Source: Rhodanobacter glycinis (GTDB lineage Bacteria; Pseudomonadota; Gammaproteobacteria; Xanthomonadales; Rhodanobacteraceae). From it: DNA of 64,000 nucleotides. Position numbers and translations under genes: made by a program. This document shows positions 17,578 to 26,557 of the stretch, one piece after another; within the stretch, counting starts at the first letter, position 1, and each line of letters starts with the position of its first letter. The notes beneath the pieces are model-generated. The model was not told where the DNA came from. It worked only from the letters and a program-made list of their open reading frames with translations, and ran no database searches. The stretch is from the NCBI RefSeq assembly GCF_900114325.1, contig NZ_FOSR01000001.1:1-64000 (forward strand), written 5' to 3'.

Positions 17578-17784
17578 ATGAGTACGCCACCGAACGATGT
17601 TCCCGCCAAGTCATTCGTAGACGATCCGCCGCCGCGCCGACCGGTCGAGCCCGATCCTGCCGACTGCTGTGGCGAAGGCTGCGTGCCGTGCGTGTTCGAC
17701 CGTTACGACGCGGCACTGGAACGCTACCGCGACGCGCTGGCGGCATGGCGCGAGCGGCATCCGGGCGTCGATCCCGATGCGTGA
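17578..17784 (+). CDS. Small oxidoreductase-like (Cys-rich) protein
   Basis: This 68-residue protein matches the short 'oxidoreductase-like N-terminal' family. It has a Pro-rich start, then PDPADCCGEGCVPCVFDRYDAALERYRDAL. The CCxxGCxxCV cluster of four Cys suggests metal or iron-sulfur binding; the function is unknown. It overlaps the next gene by eight bases, so the two form an operon. No ribosome binding site precedes the ATG, which fits a leaderless transcript. Confidence 0.8.
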   Translation: MSTPPNDVPAKSFVDDPPPRRPVEPDPADCCGEGCVPCVFDRYDAALERYRDALAAWRERHPGVDPDA

Positions 17785-18400
17785 GTCCACGGTACGCCGG
17801 TGTGGCGGAGCGGCGCTTGTCGGGACGCTGGTGTTCGTTGCCGTGGCAGTAGTCGTGCAATGGTTGCGCCCTGACCTGGATTGGCTGGACGCACCGCTGA
17901 GTTTCTACCTGCTGGGCGGGTACGGGCATGTGCTGCAGGCGGCTTATGTCGTGCTTGCTTGCGCCTTGGTCTGCCTGGGCGGCGGCTTTTATGGCGCCTT
18001 GCGGCGCGAGGCACGCAGCTTGGCGCCATGGTCGCTGTTTACGTACGCTGCGTCCGCATTGGTGGTCACGGCGCTGGCGCACAGCAATCTGCCGGGACAC
18101 GCGCCGACGCTGCAAGGTTTGGTGCATGGTGTTGCGGCGCAGGCGGCCTTCCTGGGTGCCACGGTGGCGATGTTGTTGCAGTCGTGGCGATTACGCGACG
18201 ATGCGCGCTGGCGATCGCGTTTCCGTTTTGCCTTCGCGCTTGCGCTGGTGTGCTTCGTCGGACTGTGGGTAGATGCAATATGGAAGGGCATGCCACGCGG
18301 ATTGGAGCAGAAGTTGCTGATCGCGCTGATCGTATGGTGGCTGTTGTGCGCGGCGTGGTGGCTGTGGCGCGCGAAGAATGGGCCGGGAGCGAACAGGTGA
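17777..18400 (+). CDS. DUF998-like integral membrane protein
   Basis: This 207-residue protein has six hydrophobic segments and a short basic tail. The sequence ALVGTLVFVAVAVVVQW, SFYLLGGYGHVLQAAYVVLACALV, HSNLPGHAPTLQGLVHGVAAQAAFLG matches the DUF998 pattern, including the conserved His in the loops. The function is unknown. Its start overlaps the upstream Cys-rich gene. Confidence 0.78.
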   Translation: MRESTVRRCGGAALVGTLVFVAVAVVVQWLRPDLDWLDAPLSFYLLGGYGHVLQAAYVVLACALVCLGGGFYGALRREARSLAPWSLFTYAASALVVTALAHSNLPGHAPTLQGLVHGVAAQAAFLGATVAMLLQSWRLRDDARWRSRFRFAFALALVCFVGLWVDAIWKGMPRGLEQKLLIALIVWWLLCAAWWLWRAKNGPGANR

Positions 18401-18431
18401 GGTACGGCTAGATTGCCTGACCCCACCCCGG

Positions 18432-18478
18432 CCCTCCCCTGCGACCGAAGGAAGTCCCTTGGGGCCGGCAGGGGAGGG
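18432..18478. repeat. GC-rich intergenic palindrome between convergent genes
   Basis: CCCTCCCCTGC (18432-18442) faces GCAGGGGAGGG (18468-18478), with a smaller inner hairpin. It is similar in style to the CCCTCTCCC palindrome at 38186. It sits exactly between two convergent genes and may act as a terminator. Confidence 0.7.
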
Positions 18479-18497
18479 GGTAAGTGGCAGCCCTCGA

Positions 18498-20006
18498 TTA
18501 GTTCACGCCGTAGAGTTTCTTGACGTCCTTCACCAGCAGCGCCTGGCTGTCCTTGCGCGCGTAGAACATGTGGCCGCCCGGGTACTCCTTCACCTGCACG
18601 CGATTCGGGTCGCCCATTGCCGGCATCTGGTCGACGATCAGCAGCGAGGCCATGAACGGGCAGGACAGGTCGTCCCAGCCGTGGCCGATCAGCACGCGCA
18701 GGTTCGGATCGTTGGCCACCGATTCGCGCAGTTGCGACACCGAGCCGTCGCGGGCGTCATCGTCTTCGTGCCACAGCCGGTTCACCTTGTAGCTGAGTGC
18801 GTTGTAGCGGCCGTCGAACTTCCAGCCCACGGTCTGGGTGACGAAATTGACCATCGCGGTGGTGGTCGGCGCGATGATGCCGTTGAGGATCGGGTCGCCG
18901 GTGCGCTGGTGCGGCGCATACGGGAACGGGTCCCATGCGGTGACGTTGGAATCGTAGCGGCTGCCCAGCTTGCCTTCGGCGCGGTACACCTCGCGCAGAT
19001 AGGCCTGGGTTTCGATGCGACCGCCGGAGCGCTTCACGAAGGTGGGGTCCAGGCCGGTCAGCTCAGTGACCTTCTGGATCATCGCGGCGGTGGCGGCCGG
19101 GTTGGAGCGACCCTGCATCAGCGTGCTGGCATAGGTGGTGCGGGTGTAGTCGATGATCGGCTGCATCGCCGCGTCGGTGAGCTTGCCCTCGCGCTCCAGG
19201 TGCGCGGCGGCGATCGAGGGCAGGGTGAGCATCCACGGCAGCGGCGAGACGTTCTCGTCGTCCGACGCACCCGGGTCCAGATACGGCGACAGCAGCACCA
19301 CGCCCTTCATCGCCACGCCGAGCTGGGTTTGCAGGTAATCGGTGATACGCGGACCGCGGAAGCCACCATAGCTTTCGCCGACGAGGTACTTGGGCGACTC
19401 CATGCGGCCGTTCTTCACCAGCCAGTCGTAGACGATGCGCGACAGGTACTTGATGTCGGTGTCGGTGCTGTAGAAATCCTTGGTGGCCTGCTTGTCGTCC
19501 ACCAGCGCGCGGCTGTAGCCGGTGCCAACCGGGTCGATGAACACCAGGTCGGTGAAGCCGAGCCAGGTGCCCGGGTTGTCGTGCAGCGTGGCAGGTTCGG
19601 ACGGGGTGTCGCCGGCCACGCCGAAGTCCACCTTCTTCGGGCCGATCGCGCCAAGGTTGAGATACACCGACGAGGCGCCGGGGCCGCCGTTGACCGCGAA
19701 GGTCACCGGGCGGTGCTTGCCGGGCATGGTGTAGGCGGTGAACACGACCTGGGCGATGATCTTGCCCTTCTCGTCGCGCACCGGCAGCGAGCCCACCGTC
19801 ACCGTGTACTTCAGCGTGCGGCCATCGACCCGGGTGCTCTGCGTCACGTGCGCATCGGCAGGGAAGGCCGGCAGGTTGAAGCCGTTGGCGCTGCCGGCAT
19901 CCTGCGTGGCAGCGGGGTGATGGTTGTCGGCGGCCAGCACGGAAGGCGTCTGCAGTCCGGCGATGATCAGGGCAGCCAGCAGGGCGGCTTGCAGGGGCTT
20001 GTGCAC
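18498..20006 (-). CDS. Secreted S10-family serine carboxypeptidase
   Basis: This 502-residue protein has a signal peptide (MHKPLQAALLAALIIAGLQTPSVLA) and the S10 landmarks: NGGPGASSVYLNLGAIGP for the oxyanion region, LVGESYGGFRGP with the nucleophile S212, a late Asp in IGHGWDDLSCPF, and His in PGGHMFY near the C-terminus. It should release C-terminal residues from peptides in the periplasm or outside the cell. Such secreted peptidases are typical of peptide-feeding Xanthomonadales; an OPT transporter is encoded about 8 kb away. Confidence 0.92.
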   Translation of the reverse strand: MHKPLQAALLAALIIAGLQTPSVLAADNHHPAATQDAGSANGFNLPAFPADAHVTQSTRVDGRTLKYTVTVGSLPVRDEKGKIIAQVVFTAYTMPGKHRPVTFAVNGGPGASSVYLNLGAIGPKKVDFGVAGDTPSEPATLHDNPGTWLGFTDLVFIDPVGTGYSRALVDDKQATKDFYSTDTDIKYLSRIVYDWLVKNGRMESPKYLVGESYGGFRGPRITDYLQTQLGVAMKGVVLLSPYLDPGASDDENVSPLPWMLTLPSIAAAHLEREGKLTDAAMQPIIDYTRTTYASTLMQGRSNPAATAAMIQKVTELTGLDPTFVKRSGGRIETQAYLREVYRAEGKLGSRYDSNVTAWDPFPYAPHQRTGDPILNGIIAPTTTAMVNFVTQTVGWKFDGRYNALSYKVNRLWHEDDDARDGSVSQLRESVANDPNLRVLIGHGWDDLSCPFMASLLIVDQMPAMGDPNRVQVKEYPGGHMFYARKDSQALLVKDVKKLYGVN

Positions 20007-20206
20007 GATGAAACCTCGACGATGGAAGAAAACCTTCCAAGCCTAGTGGCCAGGATCCGGCATGACGTGTGCCCAAAGGCATGGGTCGCGGTCTTGCCGG
20101 CGTGCGATATGGACGGCCATTTGCATGGAAATGAGACGTCCGACATTGCCCGCACGTGCCGCGTCGGCTACATTTCCGAGCTTATGCTTAAGATGGGGGA
20201 TCATCC

Positions 20207-20740
20207 ATGAAACGTATTGCATGGGCCATGGGGGCCTGCATGCTTGTTGCCGCGTGCAGCCACGATGTGCGTCTGGCGGTGCCGCTTGGCAACATGGTTA
20301 CGCCGGGTACGGCGCCGTGGCTGCAGGTGTCGCAGGGGCCGGAGCAGATCGAGGTGAAGGGGCTGGAGCAGAAGCTGGTGCTGACGCCGGCGCCGGCATT
20401 GGCCACGGCCTTGCAGTCCGCGCTTGGCAAGTCGTTGCAGCCCGATTATTTCACTGACCTGACCGTGAGCTGCGATTCACTCGACGCCCGCATGAAGGTC
20501 GACCAGGAGGATGCGCCGGGCAAGGTGGCGATGGACCTGTCGCTTCGTTGCACGATCAACGAGCGCGGCTTCGTCACGCATGGAGCCTATTCGGCCGCGC
20601 CGGTTACCGATGTCGCCGCGAATGCGGGGTCCGGTGCCTACGCCCGCGCGCTGCCGGTGCTGCTGGATGCCGCCGCGAAGGATATCGCCGGGCACCTTCA
20701 CGCCGACATTGCGGCGAACAAGGGCAATCCGCACCACTGA
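20207..20740 (+). CDS. Putative lipoprotein of unknown function
   Basis: This 177-residue protein has a lipoprotein signal (MKRIAWAMGACMLVAACSH, lipid Cys at 16). The mature part has LRCTINERGFVTHGAYSAAPVT and a C-terminal helix (YARALPVLLDAAAKDIAGHLHADI). This pattern, with a conserved single Cys pair at about 87 and 110, looks like envelope lipoproteins of unknown role. It is transcribed away from the S10 peptidase gene. Confidence 0.72.
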   Translation: MKRIAWAMGACMLVAACSHDVRLAVPLGNMVTPGTAPWLQVSQGPEQIEVKGLEQKLVLTPAPALATALQSALGKSLQPDYFTDLTVSCDSLDARMKVDQEDAPGKVAMDLSLRCTINERGFVTHGAYSAAPVTDVAANAGSGAYARALPVLLDAAAKDIAGHLHADIAANKGNPHH

Positions 20741-20810
20741 CGCCGGCTTGCGCCCGCGCCGCGACGGATCGGGCGGGCGCATTCGCGCATCCGGCTGGCA
20801 ATCCGGGTGA

Positions 20811-20834
20811 GATGCCCCCAGATGTCGGGGCATC
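20811..20834. other. Hairpin upstream of the flavin monooxygenase gene
   Basis: GATGCCCC (20811-20818) and GGGGCATC (20827-20834) form an 8-bp stem with an 8-base loop. The ribosome binding site GGAGG follows directly. No T-run is present, so it could be a weak terminator for the lipoprotein gene or a structured 5' leader. Confidence 0.4.
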
Positions 20835-20849
20835 CCCCGGAGGCTGCCC

Positions 20850-21854
20850 ATGATTCCGTTTTCCATCCTCGACCTTGCGCCGGTTGCCGAAGGCGCCGAC
20901 GTCACCCGTTCATTCCGCAACACGCTGGAGCTGGCGCAACTGGGCGACCGGCTCGGTTACACGCGCTACTGGCTGGCCGAACACCACAACATGCCCGGTA
21001 TCGCCAGCGCCGCCACGGCAGTGCTGATCGGCCATGTCGCGGGCGGCACGTCGCGCATTCGTGTCGGCGCGGGCGGCATCATGCTGCCGAATCATGCGCC
21101 GCTGCAGGTGGCCGAGCAGTTCGGCACGCTGGCTTCGCTGTATCCCGGGCGCATCGACCTGGGTCTGGGTCGCGCGCCCGGTACCGATCAGCCGACGATG
21201 CGTGCATTGCGCCGCTATGCGGATGCCGCCGACAGCTTCCCCGACGACGTGCTGGAATTGCTGCACTACTTCGAACCGGCCCAACCCGGCCAGGCCGTGC
21301 GTGCGGTGCCGGGGGCGGGCGTGGACGTGCCGGTGTGGCTGCTCGGTTCCAGCCTGTTCGGTGCGCGGCTGGCGGCCAGGCTGGGCCTGCCGTATGCGTT
21401 CGCCTCGCACTTCGCGCCGGATGCGATGGATGCGGCGCTGGAGGTCTATCGCCGCGAGTTCCAACCGTCCGCGCGCTTGTCGCAGCCGTACGCGATACTC
21501 GGCATCAACGTGGTCGTGGCCGACAGCGACACCGAGGCGCGGCGCTTGTTCACCAGCCAGCAGCAGGCTTTCATCAACCTGCGCCGGGGCATGCCGGGCT
21601 TGCTGCCGCCGCCGATCGACGACATCGCCAATCATGGCGCGCCGCACGAGCGGCACAACGTGGACCATGCGCTGGCTTGCGCCGTGGTCGGCGCCCCGGA
21701 CACCGTCGAGCAGGGCTTGGCTGCTTTCATCGCGCGGCACCGGCCCGACGAGCTGATCATCACCGCCAACGTGTTCGAGCACGCGGCACGGTTGCGCTCG
21801 TTCGAACGGATTGCCGCCGTGCGCGACCGCCTGGCGGCGGCCAGTCAGTCATAA
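20850..21854 (+). CDS. LLM-class flavin-dependent oxidoreductase (luciferase-like)
   Basis: This 334-residue cytoplasmic protein shows the luciferase-like monooxygenase pattern of the YhbW/MsnO8 group: [81 protein letters not shown]. These segments build the TIM barrel that binds reduced FMN. The substrate is unknown. The start follows CCGGAGGCTGCCC. The next gene begins 37 bases after the stop. Confidence 0.9.
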   Translation: MIPFSILDLAPVAEGADVTRSFRNTLELAQLGDRLGYTRYWLAEHHNMPGIASAATAVLIGHVAGGTSRIRVGAGGIMLPNHAPLQVAEQFGTLASLYPGRIDLGLGRAPGTDQPTMRALRRYADAADSFPDDVLELLHYFEPAQPGQAVRAVPGAGVDVPVWLLGSSLFGARLAARLGLPYAFASHFAPDAMDAALEVYRREFQPSARLSQPYAILGINVVVADSDTEARRLFTSQQQAFINLRRGMPGLLPPPIDDIANHGAPHERHNVDHALACAVVGAPDTVEQGLAAFIARHRPDELIITANVFEHAARLRSFERIAAVRDRLAAASQS

Positions 21855-21891
21855 TGGCAGGTCATCCTCCAGCTTTTGAGCCCATTTCCGC

Positions 21892-22749
21892 ATGAAAACC
21901 CCCGCCGGCCTGCAGGCGCTGATTGACGACGGTGTGATCGACGAGGTTCTGCGCCCGCTGAAAAGCGGCAAGGAAGCGTCGGTCTATGTCGTGCGCTCAG
22001 GCGACGACGTGCGTTGCGCCAAGGTCTACAAGGACATGGCCCAGCGCAGTTTCCAGCAGCGCGTGCAGTACCAGGAAGGCCGCAAGGTGCGCGGCAGCCG
22101 CCAGGCGCGTGCGATGGGCAAGGCCAGCAAGTTTGGTCGCAAGGAGGCCGAGGCCGCCTGGAAAAGTGCCGAGGTGGATGCGCTCTACCAGCTGGTGGGC
22201 GCGGGCGTGCGCGTGCCGCAGCCATACGGTTATTTCGGTGGCGTGCTGGTGATGGAATTGGTCACCGATGCCGACGGTTTTTCCGCGCCGCGGCTGGGTG
22301 AGGTGGAGCTGTCGGCGCAAACGGCACGCGATTACCACCGCTTCCTGGTGCGCCAGATCGCATGCATGTTGTGCGAGGGGCTGATCCACGGCGACCTGTC
22401 CGAATACAACGTGCTGGTGGCCGCCGATGGTCCGGTGATCATCGACCTGCCGCAGGTGGTCAGCGCGGCGGGCAATAATGCCGCGCGCACCATGTTGCGG
22501 CGGGACGTGGGCAACATCACGATCAGCCTGTCGCGCTTCGCGCCGGAACTGCTCGATACCCATTACGCCGAGGAAATGTGGGCGTTGTTCGAGCAGGGCG
22601 AACTGCGGCCGGACAGCGAGCTGACCGGCCACTTCACGTTCGAGGACGGCGCGGTGGACGTCGACAGCGTGATGCAGTCGATCATCGACGCGCGCGAGGA
22701 AGCCATCATCCGCCAGCAGGGACGCGAGGCGGCGCAGGCGGAAGACTGA
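21892..22749 (+). CDS. RIO-type serine protein kinase
   Basis: This 285-residue protein is a bacterial RIO kinase: LKSGKEASVYVVRSGDDVRCAKVYKD supplies the nucleotide loop and Lys, LIHGDLSEYNVLV is the catalytic loop with Asp and Asn, and IIDLPQVV replaces DFG as the metal-binding motif. RIO kinases act on ribosome maturation in archaea and eukaryotes; in proteobacteria the target is not well known. The C-terminus is an acidic helix. Spacing suggests possible read-through from the flavin monooxygenase gene. Confidence 0.9.
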   Translation: MKTPAGLQALIDDGVIDEVLRPLKSGKEASVYVVRSGDDVRCAKVYKDMAQRSFQQRVQYQEGRKVRGSRQARAMGKASKFGRKEAEAAWKSAEVDALYQLVGAGVRVPQPYGYFGGVLVMELVTDADGFSAPRLGEVELSAQTARDYHRFLVRQIACMLCEGLIHGDLSEYNVLVAADGPVIIDLPQVVSAAGNNAARTMLRRDVGNITISLSRFAPELLDTHYAEEMWALFEQGELRPDSELTGHFTFEDGAVDVDSVMQSIIDAREEAIIRQQGREAAQAED

Positions 22750-22782
22750 GGCGGGAGCTGGCCGCGGCGCGAGGGCGCCGAA

Positions 22783-22884
22783 TCAGCTCTTGGCGGCCTT
22801 CTTGGCGACCTTTTCGGCTTTCTTTTCCTTGGGCGTCTTCAGGGCCTTCTTCTTGTCGCCCTTTTTCTGGACCATGCCTTTCAT
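22783..22884 (-). CDS. Small lysine-rich protein (33 residues)
   Basis: A 34-codon frame encodes MKGMVQKKGDKKKALKTPKE followed by KKAEKVAKKAAKS. AGGAG lies eight bases before the ATG, and the frame stands alone between two larger genes with a clean stop, which argues for a real gene. The product is about 45 percent Lys and very basic, so it may bind nucleic acid or the ribosome. I do not recognise a named family, although short Lys-rich proteins of this style occur in xanthomonads. Confidence 0.65.
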   Translation of the reverse strand: MKGMVQKKGDKKKALKTPKEKKAEKVAKKAAKS

Positions 22885-22952
22885 GGGGTGCTCCTGCGAG
22901 CGTGGATTCGCCGCATCGACATGGTGACAGCTTTGGGCTGTGCCGGGCGGCT

Positions 22953-23399
22953 TTATTTCGGCGTCACGCCCAGCAAGTCCACCTCGAACACCAGCGAGGC
23001 ATTCGGCGGAATCACGCCGCCGGCACCGCGCGCGCCGTAACCCAGCGCCGCCGGGATCAGCAGCAGGCGCTTGCCGCCTACGTGCATGCCGGCCACGCCT
23101 TCGTCCCAGCCCTTGATGACCATGCCCTGGCCCAGCGTGAAGGAGAACGGCTGGCCGTGGTCGAGCGAACTGTCGAACTTCTTGCCGCGCTTGTCCTTGG
23201 CGTGTTCGTCGTAAAGCCAGCCGGTGTAGTTCACCTCGACGGTCATGCCGGGTTTGGCCTCGGGACCGGTGCCGATCTTCAGGTCGGTCTTGGTCAGCGT
23301 GGCGACGCTGCCGCCCTGGTAGGGCTGCGGCGCCGAGCGGTTGCAGGCGGCGAGGACGAACAGAGTGGACAGAACGAGCAGGGGAAGTAGCCAGCGCAT
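22953..23399 (-). CDS. FKBP-type peptidyl-prolyl isomerase, lipoprotein
   Basis: This 148-residue protein has a lipoprotein signal (LLPLLVLSTLFVLAACN) and one FKBP domain: [81 protein letters not shown]. All the FK506-pocket aromatic positions look present. It should catalyse prolyl isomerisation in the periplasm as a folding factor. A close paralogue lies at 34776. Confidence 0.93.
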   Translation of the reverse strand: MRWLLPLLVLSTLFVLAACNRSAPQPYQGGSVATLTKTDLKIGTGPEAKPGMTVEVNYTGWLYDEHAKDKRGKKFDSSLDHGQPFSFTLGQGMVIKGWDEGVAGMHVGGKRLLLIPAALGYGARGAGGVIPPNASLVFEVDLLGVTPK

Positions 23400-23430
23400 G
23401 GATAGCCTCGTTGGATCGATGGGTCAGTGG

Positions 23431-23985
23431 TCAGGCGACGGCGTAGTCGCCCATGCGGATGTCGGGACGGATGGCCAGCGTGGCGTCTCCGGCGATCAGT
23501 TGCAATTCGCCGTCCTGGATCAGGCATTGCAGGCGCATGGTGCGCGCGCACAACGCGACGAGCTTCTGCATGTCGGCATCGTCGATGGCGAGCACGCTGA
23601 GGTTGTCGTGGCGGGTGAGCGTGTTGGCGATCTTGCTCCACCACACGTCGGTGGCATGGCCACCATAGGCCAGCACCACCACTTGCCGCGACTGGTTGCA
23701 GGCCTTGCGCAGGCGTGTTTCATCGGGCAGGCCGACGTCGATCCACAACTCGATCTCGTCGGTATAGGCCTTGCGCCACAACGCCGGTTCGTCGGTGTCG
23801 CTGAGACCCTTGCCGAACTCCAGCCGCTCGTCGGCGTACAGCGCGAAGGCCAGCAGGCGCGTCATCAGGCGCTCCTCGGTTTCCGACGGATGCCGCGCCA
23901 GGGTCAGTGCATGGGTGGCGTAATAGTGCCGGTCCATGTCGCTGATCGACAGTTCGGCCTTGTAGATGGTGGCGCTGAGAGCCAT
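23431..23985 (-). CDS. yaeQ: YaeQ family protein
   Basis: This 184-residue protein matches YaeQ along its length: MALSATIYKAELSISDMDRHYY, HPSETEERLMTRLLAFAL, LEFGKGLSDTDEPALW, DEIELWIDVGLPDE and IRMGDYAVA at the end. The fold is PD-(D/E)XK nuclease-like, but the biochemical function is not settled. It is cytoplasmic. It lies 31 bases upstream of the FKBP lipoprotein gene on the same strand. Confidence 0.93.
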   Translation of the reverse strand: MALSATIYKAELSISDMDRHYYATHALTLARHPSETEERLMTRLLAFALYADERLEFGKGLSDTDEPALWRKAYTDEIELWIDVGLPDETRLRKACNQSRQVVVLAYGGHATDVWWSKIANTLTRHDNLSVLAIDDADMQKLVALCARTMRLQCLIQDGELQLIAGDATLAIRPDIRMGDYAVA

Positions 23986-24060
23986 GGAGGTGCCTGGGAA
24001 AAATAACTCCCCATTCTACTCCCTGGCCGGGCTCAAGCCCGCGGGGGCCATGTGGCGCCT

Positions 24061-24224
24061 AGGAGCGTGGGCGGCAGAAATCTTCCGGGCTGCAAAAGTG
24101 TCTGCGTGGTCCATATTTCCGTCGCTTCTTGGCCCATAGAACCACTATGGGCCGGCAAATCGTCGAAAATCTGTCCTCACGCAGCCACTTTTTCGCCTCG
24201 AAAGTTTCTACCGCCCACGCTCCT
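24061..24224. repeat. 164-bp full-length imperfect palindrome (MITE-like)
   Basis: The two halves of this element are reverse complements over almost their whole length. The termini AGGAGCGTGGGCGG (24061) and CCGCCCACGCTCCT (ending at 24224) match in 19 of 20 bases once extended. The centre is a perfect GGCCCATAG-AACCA-CTATGGGCC hairpin (24131-24153). Between them, AAAAGTGTCTGCGTG faces CACGCAGCCACTTTTT. It encodes nothing and fills the gap between yaeQ and the slipin gene. It looks like a miniature inverted-repeat element or a long RNA hairpin. Confidence 0.85.
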
Positions 24225-24227
24225 TGT

Positions 24228-24983
24228 TCATGGCTTGGGCAGCACGTCCATCAGCGGCTTGATCAAATCCAGCGGCAGCGGGAACACAATGGTCGAGGAT
24301 TTGCCGTTGCTGGACATGTCGGCCAGCGTCTGCAGGTAGCGCAACTGCAACGCCTGGGGCTGCTGCGACAGCATGGCGGCGGCATCGCGCAGCTTTTCCG
24401 CGGCCTGCATTTCACCCTCGGCGTGGATGACCTTGGCGCGGCGTTCGCGCTCGGCCTCGGCCTGGCGGGCGATCGCACGGATCATGGTCTCGTTGAGGTC
24501 CACGTCCTTGATCTCGACATTGGTGACCTTGATGCCCCAGGGATCGGTGGCCTCGTCCAGAATCGTCTGCAAGGTGTGGTTGATCGAGTCGCGCTGCGCC
24601 AGGATCTCGTCCAGTTCGTGCTGGCCCAGCACCGAGCGCAATCGTGTCTGCGCGAGCTGGCTGGTGGCCTGCAGGAAATTCTCGACCTGCAGCACCGACT
24701 TGTCCGGATCCACCACGTGGAAATACACCACCGCGTTGACCCGCACCGAGACGTTGTCGCGCGAGATCACGTCCTGCGGCGGCACGTCCATCACGGTCAC
24801 GCGCAGATCCACCCGGATCATGTGCTGCACGATCGGCACCAGCAGCACCAGTCCCGGTCCCTTGGTGCCGGTGTAGCGGCCCAGCGTCAGCACCACGCCA
24901 CGCTGGTACTCCGGCAATACCTTGATGGACAGGAACAACAGCGCGATCACGATGATCACGATGACTCCAGAAAAACCGACCAT
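24228..24983 (-). CDS. Slipin (SPFH/stomatin family) membrane protein
   Basis: This 251-residue protein has an N-terminal helix ([25 protein letters not shown]) and a stomatin-type SPFH domain: [45 protein letters not shown], then a coiled region [23 protein letters not shown]. Slipins scaffold membrane microdomains. It follows the NfeD gene by 21 bases, the classic pairing in which an NfeD-type partner works with the slipin. Its C-terminal end abuts the palindromic element. Confidence 0.93.
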   Translation of the reverse strand: MVGFSGVIVIIVIALLFLSIKVLPEYQRGVVLTLGRYTGTKGPGLVLLVPIVQHMIRVDLRVTVMDVPPQDVISRDNVSVRVNAVVYFHVVDPDKSVLQVENFLQATSQLAQTRLRSVLGQHELDEILAQRDSINHTLQTILDEATDPWGIKVTNVEIKDVDLNETMIRAIARQAEAERERRAKVIHAEGEMQAAEKLRDAAAMLSQQPQALQLRYLQTLADMSSNGKSSTIVFPLPLDLIKPLMDVLPKP

Positions 24984-25004
24984 GAATCTTCTCCCTGGCT
25001 TGAG

Positions 25005-26408
25005 TTACGCCGGTGTCACCTGCAACAGCAGGTTGTGACGGCTGACCACGCGCACGCGCGCACCGGCGGGAAGCGCCGCCTCGCATTGCACCCGCCAGCG
25101 TTCGCCGGCAATGAGTACCCAGCTTTCACCGCCTGCCGATACCGGCTGCAGCAGTTCACCGGTGGCTTGCAGCATGGCATCGATGCCGCTGGATGGGCGG
25201 ACGCGTCGCGCCCGCATCACCAGCCGCAGCAGCAGCGCCAGCAACACGACGGCGCAGAATGCGATGCCGGCGATCACGCCGAGATTCACGCCATAGCCCG
25301 GTACGCCGCTGCGGAACAGCATGACCGACCCCAGCACGAACGCGATGACGCCGCCGATGCCGAGTACGCCCGCCGTCGGCACGAAGACCTCGGCCAGCAG
25401 CAAGGCGATGCCGAGGGTCATCAGCGCGAGCCCGGCGTAGTTCACCGGCAACAATTGCAGTGCGTACAAACCGATGAGCAGGCAGATGCCACCCGCGATA
25501 CCCGGCAGCAACGTGCCGGGGTGGAAGGCTTCCAGGATCAGCCCGTAGATGCCGGCCAGCAGCAGGACGTAGGCAATGGTGGGATTGGTGATGATGGCAA
25601 GGAAGCGGGCGCGCCCGTCGGGTGGGTAATCGCGCAGTGCCAAGTCGTGCAGCTTCAGCGTCACGAGCTGGTCGCCGACCTGCACGCGGCGCCCGTTCGC
25701 CTGGGCCAGCAGCGACGGGATGTCGGCAGCGACGAAATCGATCACGTGCTGGTGGGCGGCCTCACTGGCGGTCAAGGTGGCCGCGCCGCGCACGGCCTGT
25801 TCGGCCCACGTGGCATTGCGTCCGCGCAACTGCGCCAGCGAGCGGATATAGGCAATCGCGTCGTTGAGCACTTTGTCGGATTCGGCGTCGCGCGGTTGCT
25901 GTGCTGGTTTGACGGCTGCGGGCCCGGTAGTCGATGCGCCGGCCGGGGTCGATGCGGCCCTGGCCGGAAGCGCGGGCATGCGCGTGCCGCCGCCGAGGCT
26001 GACCGGCGTGGCGGCGCCGAGGTGCGTGGCCGGGGCCATCGCCGCGATGGGGCAGGCGTACAGAATGTAGGTGCCGGCCGAGGCGGCGCGGGCACCGGGC
26101 GGGGCGACATAGCAGAGAATCGGCACTCGCGCGGCCAGGATGCCGGCAATGATCTGCCGCATCGATGCCGACAGGCCGCCGGGCGTGTCCATCTGCAGCA
26201 CGATGGCACTGGCACCATCCGTCGTGGCGCGCTGGATCGTGCCATCCACGTATTCCGTGGCGGCCGGTCCGATCGGACCGCGAAGATCGATCCGCGCGGC
26301 AAAGGCCGGGGCCGGTTGCGCAAGTGTCGGGGTATCGGCGGCGAAAGCCGTCAACGCCAGCAGCAGGCAAGCCATGGCACTGCAAGAAGTCCATGATCCT
26401 CGTGACAT
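25005..26408 (-). CDS. nfeD: NfeD-family long-form membrane protease
   Basis: This 467-residue protein has a signal region, then a ClpP-class domain with the nucleophile in GARAASAGTYIL and the following ACPIAAMAPATHLGAATPVS. Four or five transmembrane helices follow, and a C-terminal OB-fold NfeD domain (GGESWVLIAGERWRVQCEAALPAGARVRVV). Long NfeD proteins cut the C-terminal tail of stomatin-like partners; the slipin encoded next is the probable partner. The start at 26408 is chosen by GGGAGG eight bases upstream. It is the first gene of the pair. Confidence 0.92.
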   Translation of the reverse strand: MSRGSWTSCSAMACLLLALTAFAADTPTLAQPAPAFAARIDLRGPIGPAATEYVDGTIQRATTDGASAIVLQMDTPGGLSASMRQIIAGILAARVPILCYVAPPGARAASAGTYILYACPIAAMAPATHLGAATPVSLGGGTRMPALPARAASTPAGASTTGPAAVKPAQQPRDAESDKVLNDAIAYIRSLAQLRGRNATWAEQAVRGAATLTASEAAHQHVIDFVAADIPSLLAQANGRRVQVGDQLVTLKLHDLALRDYPPDGRARFLAIITNPTIAYVLLLAGIYGLILEAFHPGTLLPGIAGGICLLIGLYALQLLPVNYAGLALMTLGIALLLAEVFVPTAGVLGIGGVIAFVLGSVMLFRSGVPGYGVNLGVIAGIAFCAVVLLALLLRLVMRARRVRPSSGIDAMLQATGELLQPVSAGGESWVLIAGERWRVQCEAALPAGARVRVVSRHNLLLQVTPA

Positions 26409-26557
26409 CGCGCATGCCTCCCTTACGACAGCACCCGCGCAGTATGCACCGGGGCGTGTTGCGTGGATGTCTAGCAGGTTCTCGGACGCCACCGTCTTTC
26501 CGGCCGGGAAGTCATGCAACGCTGGCCATGGGCGTGTGCGGCTAGAATTCGAAGCTT

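Noticed and set aside
24129-26396. A 755-codon plus-strand frame opposite slipin and nfeD
   Set aside because: The product is a His/Gln/Arg-rich shadow. Both minus-strand genes are full-length members of known families.
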